Notes under the pieces: model-generated | Seen by the model: the letters and a program-made list of their open reading frames with translations, nothing else | What the model was told of the DNA's origin: nothing | Databases searched by the model: none | Assembly (NCBI GenBank): GCA_000421065.1 | Contig: ATWD01000002.1 | Location: forward strand, 558,001-622,000 | From: Acidobacteriaceae bacterium TAA 166 | GTDB lineage: Bacteria > Acidobacteriota > Terriglobia > Terriglobales > Acidobacteriaceae | Length of the DNA: 64,000 nt | Direction of reading: 5' to 3' | Shown here: one piece after another, positions 34,813 to 42,722 of the stretch | Layout: the number at the start of each line of letters is the position of its first letter | Position numbering within the stretch: the stretch's first letter is position 1 | Translations under genes and position numbers: made by a program

Positions 34813-36057
34813 TTATCTGGGCTTGCGCCGGTAGCGAATCTCCTCTGGACCGATCTCGACGCTATCGCCCGCGAGAATGGCCGCGCGCTCGAGCACGTGC
34901 ATCAGCTCACGAACATTTCCCGGCCAGACATGCTCCTTCAGAAGGGAGACCGCCGCCCCACTGAGATGTTTACGCGGCATGCGCTGCGCCATCTTCGTCA
35001 TGATGTGCTCGGCCAGCAGCTCGAGGTCTTCCATCCGCTCCCGCAAAGGTGGAACATCGATCGGAAAGACGGCCAGGCGATGATAGAGATCCAGACGGAA
35101 GCTCCCCTCCTCCGAGCGTCGCTCGAGCGGCTGATGCGTCGCCGCAATCACCCTTACATCCACCCGGATCGTCTCGTTATCGCCTACGCGCTGCAACTCG
35201 CCGCACTCCAGAAAGCGCAGCATCTTCGCCTGAAGCGCCACGGGCATCTCTCCGATCTCATCGAGAAACAGCGTGCCTCCATGAGCCGCCTCAATCCTTC
35301 CAGTGCGTGACTGTACCGCTCCAGTGAAGGCGCCGCGCGTATGTCCGAAGAGCTCTGCCTCAAGCAGAGCTTCGGGGATGGCCGCGCAGTTCAGCACGAC
35401 AAAGGGCTTGTTCGCCCGATCGCTCAGACGATGCACCGCCTTCGCCACAACCTCCTTGCCCGAACCCGTCTCCCCTTCGATCAGAACCGTCGCCTGCCGC
35501 GGAGCCACCAGGCGGATCAGTCTCGCCAGCTCGCACATCGCCGAGCTCTCGCCGATCATCTCCGGGACGGGCGCTACGACATGGGTGGCAAGTCTCGCAG
35601 AGTGCAAAGCGACAACCGCACTCGGAACTGCCACGGGAGCTACGTTCCACGCCGCGGTATCGTTGCCAATCCCGGCCTGAGCCTCTCGCAGAGCATGCAG
35701 AAGCTCATTCCGGCGCGGACTGCGCGCGCCTCCATCGGCTCCGCCGTCGATCCGCATCAGCTCGATCGACGGATATAACGCACGGATCTGCCCGGCAAAC
35801 TCGCCCACCTCCAGATCCGGCAGCCAGCTGTCGAGCAGAAGAGCTTCCGGACGGAGATCATCGAGCCGCGTCATCGCCTCCGCGCCTCCTGCCGCCTCGT
35901 GGACCTCCCACCGCATCCCCGATAACGAGCCCCTGAGTCTTCTCCGCAGATCCGCATCTGCGCTCACCAGCACAACCTTCCGTGAGGAGACCGATCCCAG
36001 CAGCACTCCCGCCTCAATCATCTCCATCTCCGCCATCGCCATCTCGCCTGCCGTCAT
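34813..36057 (-). CDS. Sigma-54-dependent activator of the NtrC family lacking a DNA-binding domain (FlgR-like)
   Basis: AAA+ enhancer-binding protein, 414 residues. The N-terminal receiver-like domain (about 25-125) keeps a candidate acceptor Asp (D76, LLLDSWLPD) but has SADAD for the acidic pair and no clear conserved Lys. The central domain has Walker A (GETGSGKE), the sigma-54 contact loop GAFTGA and Walker B (GTLFLDEIGEMP), plus RFLECGELQRVGDNETIRVDVRVIAATH. The chain ends right after the AAA+ lid (VEIGPEEIRYRRKPR), so the usual Fis-type helix-turn-helix is missing, as known for FlgR of Helicobacter pylori. It probably activates the adjacent flgB promoter from solution. Confidence 0.88.
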   Translation of the reverse strand: MTAGEMAMAEMEMIEAGVLLGSVSSRKVVLVSADADLRRRLRGSLSGMRWEVHEAAGGAEAMTRLDDLRPEALLLDSWLPDLEVGEFAGQIRALYPSIELMRIDGGADGGARSPRRNELLHALREAQAGIGNDTAAWNVAPVAVPSAVVALHSARLATHVVAPVPEMIGESSAMCELARLIRLVAPRQATVLIEGETGSGKEVVAKAVHRLSDRANKPFVVLNCAAIPEALLEAELFGHTRGAFTGAVQSRTGRIEAAHGGTLFLDEIGEMPVALQAKMLRFLECGELQRVGDNETIRVDVRVIAATHQPLERRSEEGSFRLDLYHRLAVFPIDVPPLRERMEDLELLAEHIMTKMAQRMPRKHLSGAAVSLLKEHVWPGNVRELMHVLERAAILAGDSVEIGPEEIRYRRKPR

Positions 36058-36061
36058 CTCT

Positions 36062-36292
36062 CTAGCCCCTCTGCCTTTCCGCCATCTGCAACATCTCCCG
36101 CATCGCTCCTACACGTTCGTTCAAGCGCGCGCACTCTCTCAGCGCCTGTCCGATCGCTTCCTGCATCGCTGCGAGCTCTCCGCTCATCTCACCCAGTGCC
36201 AACCTGCATTGCAGGACCGTCAGCGGCTGACACATCGAATGGAGCAACCCATCCATCTGTTCAATCAGGCTCTCGCTCGCTGCTGTCATCAT
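36062..36292 (-). CDS. Stand-alone DHp (histidine phosphotransfer)-like protein
   Basis: 76 residues predicted to form two helices. LLHSMCQPLTVLQ (16-28) aligns with the H-box of histidine kinases of the HELNQPLT type, keeping His18 and the QPLT turn. The second helix (about 43-70, AMQEAIGQALRECARLNERVGAMREML) resembles the second DHp helix. There is no ATPase domain and no room for one. The start overlaps the OmpR-type regulator stop by 4 bp and the stop is 4 bp before the sigma-54 activator, so the three genes are co-translated. A phosphorelay role between the two regulators is inferred. Confidence 0.6.
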   Translation of the reverse strand: MMTAASESLIEQMDGLLHSMCQPLTVLQCRLALGEMSGELAAMQEAIGQALRECARLNERVGAMREMLQMAERQRG

Positions 36293-37044
36293 GCCCTCGC
36301 CATCGCGGCCACGCCTGCGAAGACCGCCGCCCTCCCCGGCTGCTTCTTCGCAGGCACGGCAGAGCCGAACATGCGATAGCCTTCGCCTCGAATGGTTTCG
36401 ATCACGGCATGTCCGCCGCTATCGTCCATGCCTACCGGTCCAAGCTTCTTCCGCAGATAGTTCACGTAAACGTCCACCACGTTCGTCCCCGCGTCCGGGG
36501 ACATCTGCCATACACGCTCAAGCAGTTCCGCCCGGCTGCAGCATCGTCCCTGCCGCTGCATCAAATGCTCCAGCAGGCTGAACTCCTTCGCCGTCAGATC
36601 CACCACCGCTCCATTGCGCACGACCCTACGCTCCATACGATTCAGCTCTACGTCTCCATGCCGCAGCACCGGATCGGCGAACCGCTCCTTCCTTCGCATC
36701 AGCGCCCGGCATCGCGCCGTCAGCTCGTGAAAGCTGAACGGCTTCAGCATGCAATCGTCCGCGCCCAGATCCAGGCACTTCACGCGCTCCTCTGTCATGC
36801 TTCTTCCCGTCAGGACCAGCACCGCCGTACCGGCATAGCGCCCCTGCATCTCGGCGAGAACCTCGATGCCATCGCGACGGGGCAGGCTCAGATCCAGCAC
36901 CACCAGGTCGGGCCTCATCGCCTCGACGCGCTCAAGCGCGGCCTCACCGTCCTCCACCCACTCCACGTCATGGCCCTCCAGCTTCAAGCCCTTCTGCAGA
37001 AACAACCCCAGTGCTGCATCGTCTTCCACGATCAAAACCTGCAT
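36289..37044 (-). CDS. OmpR-family response regulator
   Basis: Receiver plus winged-helix transcription factor, 251 residues. It has the acidic pair D8/D9 (VEDDAAL), acceptor D51 (VLDLSLPRRDG), Thr/Gly (VLTGRS) and a conserved Lys near 101 (CMLKPFSFHEL). The effector domain has VDLTAKEFSLLEHLMQRQG, SRAELLERVW, VDVYVNYLRKKLG and VIETIRGEGYRMF. ATG 37044 has GAGGAGAG upstream. It is first in the three-gene regulator operon before the flagellar genes and divergent from lexA. No full histidine kinase is nearby. Confidence 0.9.
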   Translation of the reverse strand: MQVLIVEDDAALGLFLQKGLKLEGHDVEWVEDGEAALERVEAMRPDLVVLDLSLPRRDGIEVLAEMQGRYAGTAVLVLTGRSMTEERVKCLDLGADDCMLKPFSFHELTARCRALMRRKERFADPVLRHGDVELNRMERRVVRNGAVVDLTAKEFSLLEHLMQRQGRCCSRAELLERVWQMSPDAGTNVVDVYVNYLRKKLGPVGMDDSGGHAVIETIRGEGYRMFGSAVPAKKQPGRAAVFAGVAAMARA

Positions 37045-37247
37045 CTCGCTCTCCTCTGATTCCTGCACACCCCTGATGGAGCGTCCTTGTGCAGTTCATC
37101 CGTTGCGGTGTTCCCTTACCTTGTTTCATTCCCTGTTCGCTTTCAAGCGCAACCTGCAGTTTTTTGCAGAACGCAATTTCAAAACGGGAATCGGGCTGAA
37201 CCAACGTCATCTTCCAATCCAGAAAAAAGAGGGATCAAAGAAGTTGC

Positions 37248-37277
37248 TTGCAATTCGCTTTTTATTCGCTACAATTC
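37248..37277 (+). promoter_or_regulatory. lexA promoter with overlapping direct-repeat operator
   Basis: A -35 TTGCAA (37248-37253) and -10 TACAAT (37270-37275) lie 16 bp apart. The expected start of transcription, about 7 nt on, coincides with the lexA ATG at 37282, and no Shine-Dalgarno is present, suggesting a leaderless mRNA. Inside the promoter, ATTC recurs at 37253 and 37264 (ATTC-N7-ATTC, as ATTCGCT copies) and at 37274. The 11-bp spacing is like the alphaproteobacterial LexA box GTTC-N7-GTTC, so autorepression is plausible. Confidence 0.55.
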
Positions 37278-37281
37278 CGGC

Positions 37282-37887
37282 ATGGCTATTACACGGCGGC
37301 AAAAAGAGGTTCTCGACTTCCTCTCCGGCTTTACGCAGAAGAACGGCTATTCCCCCTCTTATGAGGAGATCGCCAGCGGCCTGGGACTCAGCTCGCTTGC
37401 CACCGTGCATAAACACGTCACCAACCTGCAGAATAAGGGGCTTCTGCAGCGCGCCCATAATCGCAGCCGATCCATCGACGTCCTCCCCTCCCGCACCGGA
37501 AAGCGCGGGGTAGAGCGGCTTCCCCTTCTGGGCCGCATCGCCGCCGGCAGGCCGGTCGAGGCCATCGAGACCGCCGAGAGCATCTCGCTCGGCGATATCA
37601 TCGGCAACCGCGAGGTCTTCGCCCTTGAGGTCCGCGGCGACTCCATGCGCGACGAGCACATCGTCTCCGGGGATTATGTCCTGGTCGAACGCACCCGCAC
37701 CGCGCGCGAGGGAGAGATCATCGTCGCGCTGGTGGATGGCTCCGACGCTACCCTCAAGCGGTTCTATCGTGAAGGAAACATGATCCGCCTCCAGCCTTCG
37801 AACATCGAGATGGCTCCCATCTTCGCTCCTGCCACCAGCGTCAGCATTCAGGGCAAAGTCCTCGGCGTCCTGCGTAAGTACGTCTAA
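37282..37887 (+). CDS. lexA: SOS repressor LexA
   Basis: 201 residues, normal length. The N-terminal winged-helix is MAITRRQKEVLDFLSGFTQKNGYSPSYEEIASGLGLSSLATVHKHV in outline. The Ala-Gly self-cleavage site is in GRIAAGRPVEA (about 84-90). The catalytic Ser is in VRGDSMRDEHI (about 120), and the Lys in DATLKRFYRE (about 158). ATG 37282 is the canonical LexA start; longer frames upstream lie in the promoter. No dinB or recA neighbours; the next gene is an efflux-type adaptor. Confidence 0.96.
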   Translation: MAITRRQKEVLDFLSGFTQKNGYSPSYEEIASGLGLSSLATVHKHVTNLQNKGLLQRAHNRSRSIDVLPSRTGKRGVERLPLLGRIAAGRPVEAIETAESISLGDIIGNREVFALEVRGDSMRDEHIVSGDYVLVERTRTAREGEIIVALVDGSDATLKRFYREGNMIRLQPSNIEMAPIFAPATSVSIQGKVLGVLRKYV

Positions 37888-38047
37888 GGGCAGATCCTCT
37901 CGAATCCCCCTTCAGGTCAGAATCTTCCAAAGCCAACCGTCTTCCTCTTCGTCTAAACTTTCAGGGAACCGGGCTCCGCTTCATTGCGTATGGACGAATG
38001 GATACGCTCCACATCGAAAAAGTAAGAGCATCTGCGGGAGAACGACC

Positions 38048-39256
38048 TTGGTGACACAACGGAAGCAAAAACGCAAATCCTGGATCTGGATCGGTGTTGC
38101 CGGCCTGGTTCTCGCCGTTATCCTTGGAGTCGCGGTCGCCGCTCGCGGCAACAACGCCAAGCTTGAGCCCTCTCAGCTGGCGAAGGTAGAAAAAGGCGAT
38201 ATCGCCCGCTCCGTCGTTGCCACCGGCAAGATTCAGCCCATCACCAAGGTCGAGGTCAAATCCAAGGCCTCCGGTATCGTCACCCGCCTCGACGTCGACA
38301 TCAACCAGCACGTCCGGCAGGGGCAAAATCTCGCTCAGCTCGATCAAGCCGAGATCATCGCCCAGGTCAACGCGCAGAAGGCCCAGCTCGCCGCCGCTGA
38401 GTCCAACGCTCGCGCCGCCCAGGCCGCTATCCAGTACGATCAGGTCAACGCCGAAGCCCCCGACCTTCCGAACTACAAACACACCTACGATCGCGCTCTC
38501 GAGATGTCCAGGGATGGCGTCGTCTCCCAGCAGGCCCTTGACGACGCCCAGCAGAAGTATCTCGCCGCGGCCAACACCCGCGACAAGGCTCTCGCCCAGA
38601 TCACGGTCGACACCTCCAAGCTGCACCAGGCCGAGGCTCAGGTCGCCCAGGCCCAGGCCTCGCTCAACCAGCTCCAGGAGCAGTTCAGCTATACCACGAT
38701 CGTCTCCCCCATGGATGGTGTCATCCTCTCGCGCGATGTCGAACTCGGCGATGCCGTCAGCTCCATCCTTGTCATGGGTTCCACCGCCACTCTCGTCATG
38801 ACCATCGGCGACATCAACCAGGTCTACGTTCAGGGCAAGGTCGACGAATCCGACATCGGCAAGGTCTACATGGGCCAGCCCGCCCGCATCAAGGTCGAAT
38901 CTTTCAAGGACAAGAACTTTCTCGGCAAGGTCACCAAGATCGCCCCGCTTGGCGTCGAGAAGGATAACGTCACCACCTTTGAGGTCCGCGTCTCCATCGA
39001 CAATCCGGGCGGAGAGCTCAAGGCCAACATGACCGCCAACGCCGAGATCCTCCTCGACGAGCACAAGGGCGTCCTCACGGTCCCCGAACAGGCTGTCATC
39101 TATGACAAGGATCGCAACGCCTCCGTCGAGGTTCCTGATCCCAAAGAGAAGAGGGGCCGCCGCAAAGTCGCCCTCAAAGCCGGCATCTCGAACGGGACCC
39201 GGACCGAGATTCTCTCCGGCCTGAACGCAGGCGAGACTGTCATTCTTCAGCAATAA
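38048..39256 (+). CDS. RND/MacA-type membrane-fusion (periplasmic adaptor) protein
   Basis: HlyD-family adaptor, 402 residues. It has a signal-anchor helix (about 13-30, WIWIGVAGLVLAVILGVAVAA), lipoyl half-motifs (KVEVKSKASGIVTRLDVDINQHVRQGQNLAQLDQAEI and YTTIVSPMDGVILSRDVELGDAV in outline), a long Ala/Gln-rich hairpin between them, and a beta-barrel with IKVESFKDKNFLGKVTKIAP and VLTVPEQAVIYD. The start is TTG 38048 or GTG 38051, with GGGAGAA upstream. The partner ABC permease (MacB type) or RND pump is not adjacent, so this adaptor is orphaned within the window. Confidence 0.85.
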   Translation: MVTQRKQKRKSWIWIGVAGLVLAVILGVAVAARGNNAKLEPSQLAKVEKGDIARSVVATGKIQPITKVEVKSKASGIVTRLDVDINQHVRQGQNLAQLDQAEIIAQVNAQKAQLAAAESNARAAQAAIQYDQVNAEAPDLPNYKHTYDRALEMSRDGVVSQQALDDAQQKYLAAANTRDKALAQITVDTSKLHQAEAQVAQAQASLNQLQEQFSYTTIVSPMDGVILSRDVELGDAVSSILVMGSTATLVMTIGDINQVYVQGKVDESDIGKVYMGQPARIKVESFKDKNFLGKVTKIAPLGVEKDNVTTFEVRVSIDNPGGELKANMTANAEILLDEHKGVLTVPEQAVIYDKDRNASVEVPDPKEKRGRRKVALKAGISNGTRTEILSGLNAGETVILQQ

Positions 39257-39410
39257 ATATCTTTAGAAACGCTATCGATGACGTCTCCCTCTATCCAGGG
39301 CGGGTCACGTCTGTCCATAGGCTCTGGGGCCGAACCGCCTTTGAAACTTCAAAAGATTCTGGAACAAACCTGAAGAGATTCCGTAATTCACTTCAACGGA
39401 GGCACCACTC

Positions 39411-40262
39411 ATGAAAGCGCACTTCCTCTTTGCGATTGCCGCCCTGTCCATCCCCGCGACCGCCTTCGCCGCCGAAGGAAACTTCGACCGCACACTCAAT
39501 GTCAACGGCTCCCCCAACGTATCCGTCTCCACCGGCTCCGGATATATCCACCTAAAGCCCGGCTCCGACAACCAGATCCATATCGTCGGACACGTCCACG
39601 GCAACAGCGGATGGATGGGCGGGGACGTCGAGAGCCGAGTCCACCAGATCGCCTCCAATCCTCCCATTACGCAGGACGGCAACGAGATCGGCATCGGCGA
39701 ACGCCACTCGAGCGATCTCTACCGCAACATCTCCATCGACTACGATGTGACGCTTCCGAAGTCCTCGAACATCAACGCAGCCACTGGCTCCGGAGACATG
39801 ACAATCGATAATGTAGGAGCTACCCTCAAGGCCCAGACCGGCTCCGGCTCCGTTCGTGCAAGCGGAATCCAGGGCGCGGCAACCCTCGGCTCCGGCTCCG
39901 GGGATGTCGAGCTCAACCAATCCGGCTCCGGTGACGTTCGCGCCGAGACCGGTTCGGGCTCGCTTCGTCTTCACGGCGTCCACGGCGCCCTCAAGGCCTC
40001 GACCGGCTCCGGAGATATCGAGATCGAAGGCCAGCCCTCGACCGACTGGAAGGTCTCGACAGGCTCCGGGTCCATTCATATGGCTCTCGGCAGTTCCGCT
40101 CGTTTCAATCTGTCCGCCGACACCGGCTCCGGGGATGTGAATGTCTCACAGCCCATCGTCATGCAGGGCAGCCTGAACAAGCATCACGTCAGCGGCTCGG
40201 TCAACGGCGGCGGCCCCGCTATCCGCGCGAATACCGGCTCCGGAGACATCACCATTCGCTAG
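39411..40262 (+). CDS. Secreted DUF4097-type beta-helix repeat protein
   Basis: 283 residues with a signal peptide cleaved near AFA-AEG (about residue 20). The body is made of short repeats built around TGSGD/SGSGS (for example ATGSGDMTID, TGSGSVRASG, TGSGDIEIEG, TGSGDVNVSQ, TGSGDITIR), each probably one beta-helix turn. Such proteins are common in Acidobacteria and are annotated as putative adhesin/DUF4097; their function is unknown. GGAGG precedes the ATG. It follows the adaptor gene by about 150 bp. Confidence 0.8.
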   Translation: MKAHFLFAIAALSIPATAFAAEGNFDRTLNVNGSPNVSVSTGSGYIHLKPGSDNQIHIVGHVHGNSGWMGGDVESRVHQIASNPPITQDGNEIGIGERHSSDLYRNISIDYDVTLPKSSNINAATGSGDMTIDNVGATLKAQTGSGSVRASGIQGAATLGSGSGDVELNQSGSGDVRAETGSGSLRLHGVHGALKASTGSGDIEIEGQPSTDWKVSTGSGSIHMALGSSARFNLSADTGSGDVNVSQPIVMQGSLNKHHVSGSVNGGGPAIRANTGSGDITIR

Positions 40263-40280
40263 GTAGTTGGGAGAAAAGGC

Positions 40281-40470
40281 AATGGCCGGCCGGGCCCCCT
40301 CCGCGTGGGGCGGTCCCTTCGTGACGCGTATACCGGCTTCGCCGTGGGCCTTCCGTTGGTCGGCACAAGAATCTGTGTAAGCGACCAGCGGGAGCCTTGC
40401 CCCGAAGGGAGTATGCACGTCACGAAGGGTGCGCCCACGCGTAGCGGGCCCGCGCGATAGCGCGGCTCTT
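40281..40470. repeat. Palindromic intergenic repeat, copy A
   Basis: A GC-rich imperfect palindrome filling most of the 317-bp spacer before the CheX gene. The left arm (GCGTGGGGCGGTCCCTTCGTGACG, 40303-40326, in outline) pairs with CGTCACGAAGGG... up to CCCACGC (40418-40440). The outer ends are GGCCGGGCCC and GCGGGCCCGC. A related element at 63434-63622 shares the ends and, in reverse complement, the first 60 bp of the arm with few mismatches. No gene is seen in it. Confidence 0.7.
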
Positions 40471-40579
40471 TACCCAACCAATAGGTCGACACGCCCCAGG
40501 GCAGCCACGATCGCATCCCTCATCTTTTCCTCTTCCCTGCCGATAGAAGCTTCAAACATCGAAGGAGAGATCGCCCCTC

Positions 40580-41089
40580 ATGCTTCAGGCCGCTCCGTCT
40601 TCCAGCGCTTCCGCCGGCACACTTCTCGCTACCATCATCGATACGGCTTTGCTCGATCAGACCGTCGAGGAGGTGATCGGGCTCATGATGGGGGTTCCTG
40701 TCTCTCTCTCCGAAGACCTTGTCACGCCCAGCGATACCCCCATCACTCTCACCGCCGTCATCGGTCTCGCCGGCGCTCTCAGCGGAGCCTTCAACGTCGT
40801 CATCAATGAGGCTGGCGCGAAACAGGTCACCTCTAGCATGATGGGCATCGAGATCACAGCGCTCGACGAGACCGTCTACGATGGCATGGGTGAGATCACC
40901 AACATCCTCGCCGGAGCCTGGAAGAAGAAGATTCCCGAGCTGAGTGCCGCCTGCCTCCTCTCCGTCCCCACAGTCGTCACCGGGACCAACTACGGAGTTC
41001 ACCGAAAGACCTCTACCTTCCGCATCTCGCGCTCCTACCGGTTCAACGACTCCGTCTTCACCATTAACCTCTACGGGGAGCAACCCTAG
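40580..41089 (+). CDS. CheX-like chemotaxis phosphatase
   Basis: 169-residue CheC/CheX/FliY-family protein likely to dephosphorylate CheY. The core VYDGMGEITNILAGAWKKK holds the E-x2-N phosphatase motif (GEITN). ITLTAVIGLAGALSGAFNVVINEAGAKQVTSSMMG is the typical CheX beta-strand and helix pattern, and the end (RFNDSVFTINLY) matches the family. GGAGAG lies upstream at longish spacing. No other chemotaxis genes are adjacent; the flagellar switch genes lie 23 kb away. Confidence 0.78.
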   Translation: MLQAAPSSSASAGTLLATIIDTALLDQTVEEVIGLMMGVPVSLSEDLVTPSDTPITLTAVIGLAGALSGAFNVVINEAGAKQVTSSMMGIEITALDETVYDGMGEITNILAGAWKKKIPELSAACLLSVPTVVTGTNYGVHRKTSTFRISRSYRFNDSVFTINLYGEQP

Positions 41090-41156
41090 AAGCCCGCCCC
41101 TCCCCCAGGCTGCCGAACCTCGTTGACTCTGCTAGCATCGAAGTTTGGCAACCATC

Positions 41157-42647
41157 ATGACCAGCACCAGCACCGAAGCTCCCATCCGCGTCCGTATCGC
41201 CCCGTCGCCCACCGGCGACCCCCACGTCGGCACCGCCTACATCGGCCTGCTCAACTACATCTACGCCCGCCAGCGCGGCGGCAAATTCATCCTCCGCATC
41301 GAGGACACCGACCGCACTCGCTTCGTTCCTGCCTCCGAGCAGATGATCTTCGATTCCCTCCGCTGGCTCGGCCTCGGCTGGGACGAGGGGCCCGACGTCG
41401 GCGGCCCCTTCGGCCCCTATCGCCAGTCCGAGCGCACCGAGATCTACCGGGAGCACGCCGACATTCTTCTGGCCAACAGCACCGCCTACCGCTGCTTCTG
41501 CACGCCCGAAGAGATCGAGGAGATCCGCAAACAGCAGATCGCGGCCAAGCTTCCTCCCCGCTACCCCGGAACCTGCCGTCACCTCACCAAGGCGCAGATT
41601 GCCGAGAACCTCGCCGCCGGTAAGTCCTACACCATCCGCCTTGCCGTCCCCCCTCACAAAGGCGATCTCACCTCGTCCACCACCTTCTGTGACGAGCTCC
41701 GCGGCAACATCACCTTCGAACACAACAACGTCGACGACCAGGTGCTGATGAAGTCCGACGGCTTCCCCACCTACCATCTCGCCAACGTCGTCGACGATCA
41801 CCTCATGCAGATCACCGACGTCATCCGCGCCGAGGAGTGGATCTCCTCCACCCCCAAGCACGTCCTTTTGTACAAGGCCTTCGGCTGGGAGATCCCGCGC
41901 TTCTGGCACATGCCTCTTCTGCGAAATCTCGACAAGTCGAAGATCTCCAAGCGCAAGAACCCCGTCTCGCTGATCTACTACCGCGACTCAGGCTATCTCC
42001 CCGAGGCCATCATCAACTTCCTCGGACTGATGGGCGGCGGCATGCCCGGCGACATCAACAATGGCACCGAGCAGTTCACCCTCGCCGAAATGGTCGAGCA
42101 CTTCGTCTTCACCAATATCCGCCTTGGCGGCCCCGTCTTCGACCTCACCAAGCTCAAGTGGCTCAACGGAGAGTATCTGCGCAAGCTCTCCCCCGAGGAC
42201 TTCTTCCACCAGGTCCGCACCCGCGTCTTCGGTGATGAATATCTCCGTCAGATCGCCTCGCTCATGCAGACCCGCATCGAGACCCTCACCCAGTTCGGCG
42301 ACCTCACCAGCTTCTTCTTCTCCGACAACGTCGTCCCTTCGCAGGAGACCTTCCTCCCGAAGAAGCGCACCCTCGAGGAGACGCTCGCCTTCGCGCAGGA
42401 TCAGCTTGCCGTGCTCGAGGCCACCGAGTGGACACACGAGGCTCTCGAGCCTGCCCTTAAAAAGCTCGGCGAAGAAAAGACCTGGTCGGTGAAGGAAAAT
42501 TTCATGCTGCTACGCGCGATCCTCACTGGAAGCACCATGTCTCCTCCCCTGCTCGAGAGCATGGTCGTCTTCGGCAAGGCCCGTTCGCTCGACCGTGTAC
42601 GTCGCTTCCTCGACGCGCAAAAGAAGCTGGCGACCCAACGCAAATAA
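41157..42647 (+). CDS. gltX: Glutamyl-tRNA synthetase
   Basis: Class I aminoacyl-tRNA synthetase charging tRNA-Glu. The HIGH-type motif is PSPTGDPHVGTAYIGLLNYI (about residue 14), and RFVPASEQMIFDSLRWLGLGWDEGPDVGG and KISKRKNP (KMSKS equivalent, about 265) are diagnostic. C-terminal anticodon-binding helices are recognisable (LEETLAFAQDQL, WSVKENFMLLRAILTGSTMSPPL). ATG 41157 was chosen; a TTG 12 bp earlier is in frame, and neither has a clear ribosome binding site. Confidence 0.95.
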   Translation: MTSTSTEAPIRVRIAPSPTGDPHVGTAYIGLLNYIYARQRGGKFILRIEDTDRTRFVPASEQMIFDSLRWLGLGWDEGPDVGGPFGPYRQSERTEIYREHADILLANSTAYRCFCTPEEIEEIRKQQIAAKLPPRYPGTCRHLTKAQIAENLAAGKSYTIRLAVPPHKGDLTSSTTFCDELRGNITFEHNNVDDQVLMKSDGFPTYHLANVVDDHLMQITDVIRAEEWISSTPKHVLLYKAFGWEIPRFWHMPLLRNLDKSKISKRKNPVSLIYYRDSGYLPEAIINFLGLMGGGMPGDINNGTEQFTLAEMVEHFVFTNIRLGGPVFDLTKLKWLNGEYLRKLSPEDFFHQVRTRVFGDEYLRQIASLMQTRIETLTQFGDLTSFFFSDNVVPSQETFLPKKRTLEETLAFAQDQLAVLEATEWTHEALEPALKKLGEEKTWSVKENFMLLRAILTGSTMSPPLLESMVVFGKARSLDRVRRFLDAQKKLATQRK

Positions 42648-42667
42648 ATCTCACCACAGAGACGTGA

Positions 42668-42698
42668 AACGGCGAGACTGGCAACAGTCCTCGCCGTT
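42668..42698. terminator. Bidirectional terminator between gltX and the squalene/phytoene synthase gene
   Basis: AACGGCGAG...CTCGCCGTT with a nested ACTG-GCAA-CAGT, one bulged C, followed on the plus strand by CTCCTCTTCTCTT. It lies between convergent genes. Confidence 0.65.
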
Positions 42699-42722
42699 CT
42701 CCTCTTCTCTTCTGTATCTCCA

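Noticed and set aside
37961-39253. 430-codon antisense frame over the adaptor gene
   Set aside because: Asp/Gly/Leu/Val-rich mirror of the HlyD codons; no family features and no ribosome binding site.
39780-40262. Tandem TGSGD repeats as a possible DNA repeat array
   Set aside because: The DNA similarity is explained by the protein-level beta-helix repeats of the DUF4097 gene.
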